Source: Paralvinella palmiformis
Taxonomy: Eukaryota; Annelida; Polychaeta; Terebellida; Alvinellidae
Direction: 5' to 3'
Assembly: GCA_025642065.1 (NCBI GenBank)
Contig: JAODUP010000573.1
Location: 753,001-817,000, forward strand
Length of the DNA stretch: 64,000 nt
A program made the translations under genes and the position numbers. The notes below the pieces were generated by a model. The model was not told the DNA's origin. It was given only the letters and a program-made list of their open reading frames with translations, and made no database searches. Shown piece after piece: positions 34,259 through 46,198 of this stretch (its first letter is position 1; each line of letters begins with the position of its first letter).

Positions 34259-34291
<33 letters not shown>

Positions 34292-36615
34292 GGCGTATGT
34301 GTGTGTGACATAAAAATATATACAAAAGTTTAAATTGGACAACTCAAATTATATCCATAAATAAAATAATAAAATGTAATCATTTATTATTTAGATAACG
34401 ACTAATCCTAGTACAGGTAACATTATTGTTTATATTCTGTATGATAATTGTCATATTATTTATGTTTACCTGACACGTTCATGTTGACTTTTTGTTAATG
34501 TTGAGCTCCTCATTGACTTGTACTGGACGATAAAGTAAATAATTATGTTGGTCTGAAAGAACAAAGAAATCGAATTAGTTTGATAGTATCTAGAAATCTC
34601 AATAATAACAAATTATTATAAGAAGTTTCTAAACAATATTTAGTTTTAATAATTGTAATTTCAGTTAGTTATTAAAAAGTTATTGAAATAACGACCAAGA
34701 AAATAATATTACTAAAAGTTGATGAAATAAAACAATTTTTTATATTTACGTGGATCTTCTAATAATAACAATGTAAACAGACACATATACATTGTTCTAT
34801 TATAAAGGACCAACATAGTTTGAGTTATTTAAACTCGGTACTGGTAACATGTGGGAATTATGATAGAGAGACAAATTACCTACAGAAGAGATGAAACAGG
34901 ATTTATAATAATGTAATTTGATAAATTTGTCGTTATTTATAAATATCAATACTTTCTTCTAATATCGCTTTGTAAGTACCACCTCACAGGTTATCTGAAA
35001 TATTTATTATAAAATTATCTTATTTTTTATGTACCATTCATATCTAACTAGAATTGCCTTTTCAATTGAAATATTTTTGTTATGGTGTTTTTATGAGAGT
35101 AATATGCTATTTTGAAATTATGTATGAATATCATGGGAAGGTGTGAGTTTGATATAATGAATAAATGCCATTATTATAATATTTTATTCATTCAATAAAC
35201 AGTGTTTTCTATTAAACTGTTGCTAATTTAATCCTGTTGTGTGAATTATATATTTTTATGTAATATTTACGTAAAACGGTTTAATATATTTATAATTGTT
35301 ATATAATCAATCGACTGAAACTAGCTAGCGAATGTTAATGTTTTCCTTCGACAAACATAACTTATTATATAAAAGAATTATTCTGAAATAGAATTTTTAA
35401 GGAATTCTAGCACATTTATGAGATCACGAATTAGAGCTTTGTTTGACCACGTAGTGGCTTCATCTAGGATATAAGATCAAAGAGTTATTGGTTTTAGACA
35501 GATGAAATGTCCTGACTAATGGCTTTTGTTGGTGTTTTAAGTATTTCGTAGACAAAGGACAATGTTTGGATTTTACCTCACTGCATGGTAGTCTTGAGCA
35601 CCATACATTAACAACTGAGCTATTATTTAATTAATAGTCGTGTGTTCCAGGTAAGATAAACACGGAGATTAGACAGAGCAATAACTCGTCACATTTTCGT
35701 AACATTCCCAGTAAATATTTGCTCCACTAAACAACTAAACACGTGACTTTGACCTCAATCTTTTCATTAAACATCTTTGTTGTAAATTTTAAATCTAACA
35801 CGAAATCTGCCCAAATTATTGGCTGATATATTTTATGATATCAGTTTATTGATTTGTTTACATTACGTACCACAATAATGATTATCATCGGTCCAACAAA
35901 TGTCCATATACTACCTCCGTAATTATCATTTAACTTCAGCCAACAACTGTCAAATAAAATATAAACATTTCGGTATTGATTTGATATAAATACAATAAAT
36001 TGAATTGAGACTTTTGCTAGATGTAACAGGTAGGTGTAACTATTACACTTTATGGATGAAGATTATTTGATAATTATGAAATTCTATCTGTCCAAGAGCC
36101 AATACATAAATATAATAGTTTAATTGCTCCTAGAAACATTCGAATATCTGTCAACTCGACAGTTCAATCAGTTATATAAAACATTGAACTAATAGAAGCT
36201 TAAGCCAAAATTCGTGTATAATACAGTCAGATAACATTAATCTGGACATCATTTATCAGACATATTATCACGTGACAAACCTTCTGACTGTATTAAGATA
36301 TAAGAATGATATGAGAACAAAAGTTGAAGAAAGTCTAAATATTTGTCTTATTTGACACATGATATAAACATTTTTTTTTAATTTGTTTATTTGATTTTAG
36401 ACTTTTTGTTGTTGACAACTGACCTGTAACCATTTTCTGATGGTGTGTAGGCGTCTCCTTTTGTAACTCCAACTGTTACAGCCACAATAACAGCTGATGT
36501 CACTAGGATGATAGAGAGGATGTTTAAATAACATAGAAGTGAAACAAATTTGCACGAAATTATTAATGACTAGTTTCTTCTGATGGGTGTTATATATATA
36601 TATATATATATATAT

Positions 36616-36696
<81 letters not shown>

Positions 36697-37254
36697 AAAC
36701 GTATACTTACACCAAGCAGCAGCAATAAGTCCATAAGTTTCTCTAAATCGTCTCATGTGGAGCACACAAGTTACAGAGATCAATATTTGTATACCTTCAG
36801 CCATCATAATACAGAATGAGGCCAGGTAGAAGAAATGCATCAAAGCACCTATAGTTATACAGGTGGCTTCTTCTCTGTTTGTCTATAAAAACAAGGAAAT
36901 TAGTCACAGTTTAATGATTATTGATTGAGTGCTAGTTTACATAGTAAGTCTAATGAGCCAAACGTCTCCCAAAACGCTTATGAGCCGAAGAAAAAGATGA
37001 AACATCATTCAAGACATAGCCAGGGCGTGTTTTGAACATATATATCCCTTGAGATATGTTTTCTACATACTTCCATTCAAATGGCTTGAACAGTTACCTC
37101 TTGTATCCATGGATCTTCTGGATCTCGCCAAGCCTCTATCATAAACATGATATGTCCACAAATAAGTGATACACACAAGTTCAGCAACAAGACGCCATGT
37201 TGTGATCGAAGATTCCTGCATAATTAACTAGACCTATTAGAACTACCAACATCG

Positions 37255-37290
<36 letters not shown>

Positions 37291-38111
37291 GTCTATTCTA
37301 TAGAGATCACTTACTTCCAGTATACACTATATATCACAATGGTAGTTATCATACAAGCAATAGATAATGTTAGGAAGGTATGCGTGAGCCATGTCAATGC
37401 CGTTTCGTGTACCTCATCCAAAGGGAACTGGATAAAATTAAAAACTGTAATTATCTGTCGAAACATTTCCGCTAAACAATTACAGGATTTTAAAAAGGTG
37501 TCTATTATTACCTGTATCACTAAATGATCCATTTTATGTAGTATATTTAAAATTATTACTTTACGAAAATAATTCTATCATATCTGTAATCTGACAAATC
37601 TCTTTTAAATACAATTACAAATTTTATGAAAGTGTAGAGAATTTATTACATACAGCTGGAATTGATAAAAGAATGGCAAAAGTCTTTATGATATATTGTT
37701 ATTAAGTCTTCTTTTTTATTTTAATAATTATCTCACTAACTTAATTAAAATAAGACAATGATGTTCTTACGTCAGGTCGTATTATGATACCAAAACTAGT
37801 TGTGTGATTCGTGAAACAGGTGACATTATTTTGGCTATTTGTCCAATCTGTACTCAAACCATCTTCTAACCAGGTAATATTACTGTGAGAATAAAGAGAT
37901 TAATATAACATCTGGAGACAAAAACTGGCAGATGATTTCACGGAAAGTTATTAATAATTATTTGATGTAAATAAGTATGTTGTTGTCATGTACCATTAGC
38001 TACACTACTAATACTATAACCTAATAACATCAGTAGTGTGATGATGATGATGATCATCATCATCATTATATCATTATCATCATCATCACATCATAATTAT
38101 TTTCATCACAT

Positions 38112-38145
<34 letters not shown>

Positions 38146-38889
38146 AGCATTTTAAATTAAAGCAGACTCTTTATCATAAAATGCAGATCTTCTCTTTTGT
38201 CCAATTTTATAAACTCACCTTGTTTCATAATACGAGCAGACTACGTCATTGGATGTCGGGTTATTCTAATAAATAAATATATTATATGTGTATGGCTGTG
38301 GGTGTGCGCGCGCGCGTACGTGTAACTTATAATTTAACTGTGTTTCACTATAATCAATTAATTAATTTAATAAAAAATAACCATCATCATCATTATCATC
38401 ATCATCATCATCACCATTATCATCATCATCATCATCATTAATACAAACATTCTTCTAATTCTAATAGTTATTTTAATATCATTATGATATTTAAGATGTT
38501 GATGATGATGATGTTATTAGATAAGGTATCAACACTTACCTGAGTGTAGTTGATGATGTGGATGTTGAGCTGTATCGGTGGATTAAGAAGGTAATGATCA
38601 GGTAATTCTTTTGACATAATCACCGACACTACACCAGAACCTAACCATTGACTGCTGTTTGTCCCGTCCAAACTATTATAATATTATTATATATTAATAG
38701 AATTAGTAGAATCTCTCTAATAATACCATCCTTCGGACTAGTATTAGGTGGTTGTAATACGAGGATGGTCGTAATTGGGAGACAATAAACTTTTTATTGA
38801 GTAAAAGAATTGGGTAATTCAGGCTGATTTGGTGATAATATTATAACACACACACGCACACATACACACACACACACACACACACAAAC

Positions 38890-38924
<35 letters not shown>

Positions 38925-38937
38925 AGCACGCACAAAT

Positions 38938-38985
<48 letters not shown>

Positions 38986-39641
38986 GAGAGAGAGAGAGAG
39001 AGAGAGAGGGGCGATAGTACACTATGTTTACATACTTCTCAGAATCATTGTATGGTATCAAGTAGTGATGCATTGTTCTGTAGAATGTCGCTGACATCGT
39101 CAAAGATGAGGTAATATTTGTTATGTTAAAATCTATAACACAAAATAATTAATAAGAGAACAAATTATAGAAATTATCGACTTATTACTAAAAAAAATAA
39201 GCACTCACTGAATTATATGTCGATTCTCAATATATGAGAGAATCCCCCCCCCCCAGTTGTTGGTATAACAGTTTTTAGTATAACAGTTGTTGGTATAACA
39301 GGTGTTAGTATAACAGTTGTTGGTATAACAGTTGTTGGTATAACAGTTGTTGGTATAACAGTTTTTAGTATAACAGTTGTTGTTATAACAGTTGTTAGTA
39401 TAACAGTTGTTGGTATAACAGTTGTTGGTATAACAGTTATAGACATAACAGTTATTAGTAAACGTACAGTCTTGAATGTTTTTCATCAATTCTCTTTTTA
39501 TTATCACTTCATCTTGAAGCCAGTCATCATCAACATTGTAAGATGAAGTTAAACTCAAAGTTCTCGTTGTTGGCGTTGGAAATGTTACATCTTGTTGACC
39601 ACTCTCATTAACACACTTCATGTAAAGAACTATATAAATAA

Positions 39642-39692
<51 letters not shown>

Positions 39693-41442
39693 ATTGTTTG
39701 TACCTGAAAATTATCGTTTTATTTTTTAGAAACACGGTTTATTAACAAATAAAAACTCCAATTGTCAGATGTTATCATACCTTGCTATGTTTATACTGAA
39801 CAATCAATAAATTGGTAATTTAAGATCCTTAGAGAGGCCTACTCTTGTCTTAGAAATCGACAAACATATGTGTGTGTGTGCGCGCGCGCACGCGCGAGCA
39901 TGTGCATGTGCGTGCGTGTATGATATTTTATATGTATTATATATTTACTTAATTCAGTCAGCCCAGCTCATGACAATATATTGTCAAATGCAAAAAGTGA
40001 ATGATAAGAAACAAAAAAGAAGAAGCTACACAATGAAAGATTGTTCTCACAGATATTTATATCATTCAGCTGTTCTTGTTGACCTCTTTCTAACATCTCG
40101 GATCTCATTCTGGCGTAAATATTGATATTATTAATGACAGTTTGTGCCGAGGAGACATCTTCCTAGATAAATAAAAATAGCGATGAGACGAGATAATTAA
40201 AAATAAATAAAATTAGTGAATCAATTTAGGAATATTGAAGCTGAAATATGATAAGATTATCTTTATTTATTATTTACGTATCTCACACCTTCAGTAATTG
40301 TTGCCAGCTATCTTTATTATTCAGATCCAGGAGGTCACTTGTTATATTTAAAACTACCTGCGACAAATACAAAATGTTTTAAAGAATAAAACACTTTCCT
40401 GTGAAATGTCTTAAAACAATTTGTCTTTAGAAATGAGTAAGTAAATGAGTGAGTGAATGTCAAGCCGTCGTGTCATGTGAGCAAAATTGGCGTTAGGATA
40501 AGATTGCCGAATAATACATCCTACAGACAGACAAAACTAAGATTTGATCCCAGGATCCTGAAGTCTGTACCATAGCACGTTACCAATAAATGTACAATTA
40601 TTATTATTATTATTATCATCATCATCATCTTGATTGATCATCATCATCATCATCATCATCACCACCATCACCATCATCAACATAATTATCGACTGCTCCA
40701 TTAACACAGTTGTTAGAGCGCTAGACTGCACACCTCCAATTCTAGGTTCTAAGGATAATCTCGACCATATGTCCCAGATGTAAACAAAGCTGAGACTAAA
40801 CAACCACTCACTCACTCACTCACTCACTCACTCACTCACTCACTCACTCACTCACTCACTCACTCACTCACTCACTATCATCATGCTAGTAGTAGTAGTA
40901 ATGGTAGAACGAGTAGTAGTAGTAGTAGTAGTTGTTGTTGCTGTTATAGTAGTAGTAGTAGTAGTTGTTGTTGTTGCTGTTATAGTAGTAGTAGTAGTAG
41001 TTGTTGTTGTTGCTGTTATAGTAGTAGTAGTTGTTGTTTCTGTTATAGTAGTAGTAGTAGTATAGAGAGAAGAATATGGCAAAACAATAATTAGTTATCT
41101 TGTCATTGTTCATATAATTATTAATTAAACAATATAAAATACCTGTGTCTCTGTTGATGACACATTGACCCCATCACCAATGCCAGCTCTAGCTTCTGCT
41201 AATTGTTTTATAGAATAAATAGTTATGTTTAGATTTCCCGGAGGAATGTCTTCATCCGGTTCCGGTTCAATGGCGTCCTCTAGTTTAGTGAGAGTTTCTT
41301 TCGACAGCTTCTGTGTCACTGGCCCCGATACTGATTATATAATCAATCTTTGTAATAAAGGAAGGGAATTACTTAACTTTATTGTGTTCATCAAAATATG
41401 ACAGGTCTGTGTGTGCGCGCGCTTGTGTGTGCGTGCGTGAGT

Positions 41443-41475
<33 letters not shown>

Positions 41476-41975
41476 GGAGAGAGGAACATCGCCAGGTACC
41501 ATATATAATTGAAGTAATTGGACATGTTAGTTTAGTTTACCTGATCTACTGCGTCTGATACATCCATATCGATACAATTGATATTATTGATCTGCCCCCA
41601 TATACCGCCTTGATTACACTTTCTTACCGCGTAACCTAGTAGAAATAAATACATAGATTTAATCTGATCCAGAATCAAATAACATACCAGATCCATAACA
41701 TCAAAAATTTATTTTAAATGAACAATCCAAATAATAATAAGAATAGAAAATATTATAACTTTCTGTGTGATATGGGTTAGTTTATCTGGTTTTTTTCTTG
41801 ATCCGTATCATTCAATTCATCGACAACAAAGTGATTGTTCAGAAAATGGAAGAGCACGGACTATTTAAACGTTCATATGTCATTCACTTCCATTTAGAGT
41901 AGTGTTTACAGTTTAAAATATACCCCCTCCCCCCAATATAAAAGTCTGATGATGCCTCTGATGAATATCTGAAAG

Positions 41976-42017
<42 letters not shown>

Positions 42018-43084
42018 AGCTCTCTCTGTCTCTTCTCTCTCTCTCTCCCTCTCTCTCTGTGTGTGTGTGTGTGTGTTTGTGCTTATGTTACCTGTTTGAC
42101 CTGTAGGACAAGGTCCAATCAACTCTTCCCCGACGGGACACTCTTCCCATGTGCCACTGGCCTCACAGAAATCTGGTAAAATAATACAACAATTATAAAC
42201 TTACCGTAACAATACTGAGACAATATTTACTAATAATGACATGTTTTATCAATCGCTTTATCATCATATGTTAATTATGATCTAACTTTGTGGAAGTTCC
42301 ATCACTGTAATCAGACTATTGGCATGATCTCCACATCGATGTTCACTAAACAAACATCCGGTACACTGAAGTTCTGTTGTTTCAGCATTTGGTGATGAAT
42401 AATTATAAATACTTGTCGAGCCATTTTCTTCATCTGAAACATAAACATTATTGTGCGCTAATTTACTACGTCCAATACATTTATTTGATTTTGACCCTGT
42501 ATGACATTGAATGACCCCTTTGTTATGACATTGAATGACGTCCATGTTATGACATTGAATGACATCCATTGTTATGACATTGAATGATATCCCTGTTATG
42601 ATATTGAATGACGTCCATGTTATGACATTGAATGACTGTATATTCATGGGCATATATAGAATCTGTGAAAATCTGTTATTGTCCCTAAGCAACATATATA
42701 AATATATAAGCAAAAATCCATCTTTCATGCATCAATTCTCCACCAAATCTTTTTTCTGTGTTAATTAACCTTTATTTAATTAGGATTACAGTTAATGATA
42801 ATAAATTTAATTAAAAACAAATTATTAGTAGAAGTCATCCAAAAGCACTGTAGTGTGAAATTCAGTTAAAATGGTCAACGATATAACTTATTTGTGAAAA
42901 TAATCTTTAAAAGTGAGGTTAAACTTACAATAATTTCTATCAACAGGTAATGATTTCTGATTATTCCACAGACTGTGAGTTGCTACATTAAACGCATAAT
43001 AGTCATATGACTTGAGTCTTATGACATGGACACTTGCTACAAACACATACATACATACCTACACGCATGCACGCACGCCCCACG

Positions 43085-43115
<31 letters not shown>

Positions 43116-46100
43116 CACTTTCAATACAATATATTATGCATAAATACCAATGTTACAGTAATAGGAATCACCCATTGAATTATAATCGTTACTTAGTTTA
43201 GTGCCATGAAGTCTATGCCATTCCTATTAAATGCCAAATTATGATCTGGATATCACATACCCTTAATGGACTATAAAGAAAATCCAAATATAGCTGGTAA
43301 ATAGCCTATATACATCTTTTCGGTAAGACATTTATCGGCCGCTGCACGCGTAAATCGCCATGCAACAGTGATTCTTAGAATTCTAACCCGATCCCATAGT
43401 GTTAAATTCAGCCGCATAGTGGCGCCAGGTCTATTAAGAATAATGAAACATTTGCCAATGTGCAATGCAAGTATAATAGGGATTTCAGATAATACCTTAA
43501 AACAAATAGATAATAATTGTTTTATGATCTTTCATAGCTGAATATCAGTGAGGTAATGCTAAAAGTTCACATAAAAGCATGAATACGGTGTCTAGGTGCT
43601 TATCAAAATATGGACATTGGTCGATAGAAGACTTTAATTTATATTGATGGTTTTGTGTTAGATTGGATGAGTGAATATGATTCTTTTGTAAACACGGGAG
43701 TTTTTCAACAGAAGATAATAAATGACAACCAATCCTCAAAAAATAATACAATAAAGTAAAGGGAACTGATGAATCTACTAGTCGGTTAGTACAAGAACGA
43801 GTAGTGTTCTACTAGTCTACTAGAGTCAGTAGTACTCTACTAGTCTACTAAAGCCAGTAGTAATCTAATATTCTACTAGACTCGTGAGTCTACTAGTTTC
43901 AGTAGTAATCTACTAGTCTACACGAGTCAGTAGTAATCTACTAGTCAACCAGAGTGAGTTGTAATCTAATAGTCTACCAGAGTTATTAGTAATCTACTAG
44001 TGTACTAGAGTCAGTAGTAATCTACTAGTCTACCAGAGTCAGTAGTAATCTACTAGTCTACTAGAGTCAGTAGTAATCTACTAGTCTACTAGAGTCAGTA
44101 GTAATCTACTAGTCTACTAGAGTCAGTAGTAATCTACTAGTCTACTAGAGTCAGTAGTAATCTACTAGTCTACTAGAGTCAGTAGTAATCTACTAGTCTA
44201 CTAGAGTCAGTAGTAATCTACTAGTCTACTAGAGTCAGTAGTAATCTACTAGTCTACTAGAGTCAGTAGTAATCTACTAGTCTACTAGAGTCAGTAGTAA
44301 TCTACTAGTCTACCAGAGTCAGTAGTAATCTACTAGTCTACCAGAGTCAGTAGTAATCTACTAGTCAACCAGAGTGAGTTGTAATCTACTAGTCTACAGA
44401 GTCATTAGTAATCTACTAGTCTACTAGAGTCAGTAGTAATCTACTAGTCTACCAGAGTCATTAGTAATCTACTAGTCTACTAGAGTCAGTAGTAATCTAC
44501 TAGTCTACCAGAGTCAGTAGTAATCTACTAGTCTACCAGAGTCAGTAGTAATCTACTAGTCTACCAGAGTCAGTAGTAATCTACTAGTCTACTAGAGTCA
44601 GTAGTAATATACTAGTCTACTAGAGTCAGTAGTAATCTACTAGTCTACTAGAGTCATTAGTAATCTACTAGTCTACTAGAGTCATTAGTAATCTACTAGT
44701 CTACTAGAGTCAGTAGTTTGTGAAATTACTATTTTCAATGTGAGTCATCAACGATTATTGAAGTAGTCACCATTTTATTATTAGAAAATGTCGCTAATTT
44801 TATTGTTTAATAAATCTACCAGAGTCAGTAGTAATCTACTAGTCTACTAGAGTCAGTAGTAATCTACTAGTCTACTAGAGTCAGTAGTAATCTACTAGTC
44901 TACTAGAGTCATTAGTAATCTACTAGTCTCCCTGATAAATTAGTAATTACAAGTTACTAAGTAAATATTTAATCTACTAGAGTCAGTAGTAATCTACTAA
45001 TCTACTAGAGTCAGTAGTTTGTGAAATTACTATTTTCAATGTGAGTCATCAACGATTATTGAAGTAGTCACCATTTTATTGTTTAATAAATTAAATTGAT
45101 TCAAATAATAATTATCGTGGAGTAAGAAAACATCTCTAACTAACATATATTTCTATCTATATGTCGAGGTGACGTAATGGTAATATTATTGTATGATGAA
45201 GAAAACATTAAACCAATAGACCAAATCTTCAATAAATAGAATATTTATATTTTAATATAAGTTAGTTACTATTATTTTATTACCCAGATGGTTTAATATA
45301 TTTTGTTACCAGGATTTATTATATTTACGGACTCTATGACATTACATATCAATTAAATAAGATCAAAGCCAGATGCACAATAATGATACTTACGACGTTT
45401 TGTTCCATTGACAAACCACGTAATATATTCTGGCTGTAAGCCATTGTCATAAGAACAATTAAATGTCCCATTACTTCTTATGTTTATGAAAACAGACCGA
45501 GGTTTGAGGGACATCACTGGTAGTTTGTTGATAATGAGGTTCTGTTCTGTTGAGTTAGTGCCGACATTCTGATTTAATGGTTCTTCATTCTTCAAGGTGA
45601 AGCTGCATTTGACGGAACCTGGAGATGTAAGTAAAATGAACGTTTCCGGAAATATATTGCCAATGGGTAATTTGTTAAATTAGAGGTGTAGTTGATCCAT
45701 ATAACTGTTATCATGTGAATCTATTTCTTTCTATTTCATTTAGTAAGTTTTGCTATTTTTAGGAAGGGACCATATCCCCCCCCCCCAATGCACACACATA
45801 CAAAACCGTGCTCTATCGAAACATTGTTTAATAAAGAAAATATATAATATTGACTCATTTAAAACAATTTACCGTTATCCAGTTTATTAAGTGTCTCTAT
45901 ATATAGTGTAGAAGTAGTCGAATTCTGATCGGTGTTTATAGATATTGATATTCGACCAAAGTTCGATAATCTGACGTCATTAAGCCTCCAGACAACATCA
46001 ACAGAATATTCGGGTGTTGGGCCATTGATCTCAGAAAGATCAAGAATAAAGGAACAAGTTGTATTTAGTTGATCTTTCTCAAAGTAGAGATCATCTACTT

Positions 46101-46144
46101 TATCCGTTACTTGTAGCTGATTTTCTATGTCTGAAATGATTTTG

Positions 46145-46198
<54 letters not shown>

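Noticed and set aside
36397..36843. 148-codon frame containing H-T and Y-I repeats
   Set aside because: Microsatellite translation joined to part of the TM3 exon; frames and splice sites of the receptor explain the real coding parts.
39205..39735. 176-codon frame with C-Y-T-N-N repeats
   Set aside because: It merges a TA run, a genuine exon (39468-39629) and an intronic 15-bp repeat; the GTACGT donor and next exon phase explain the exon end.
40864..41113. Overlapping poly-Thr, poly-Val and poly-Tyr/Asn frames
   Set aside because: Translation of AGT/TTG microsatellites in every frame.
41310..41336. Upstream acceptor TAATCAG for receptor exon 10
   Set aside because: It would need a phase-1 entry, whereas exon 9 ends in phase 0; reading from it in phase 0 meets a stop.
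43797..45014. Regular 28-bp repeats that could suggest a CRISPR array
   Set aside because: Head-to-tail tandem copies without unique spacers, in an intron of a eukaryotic gene.
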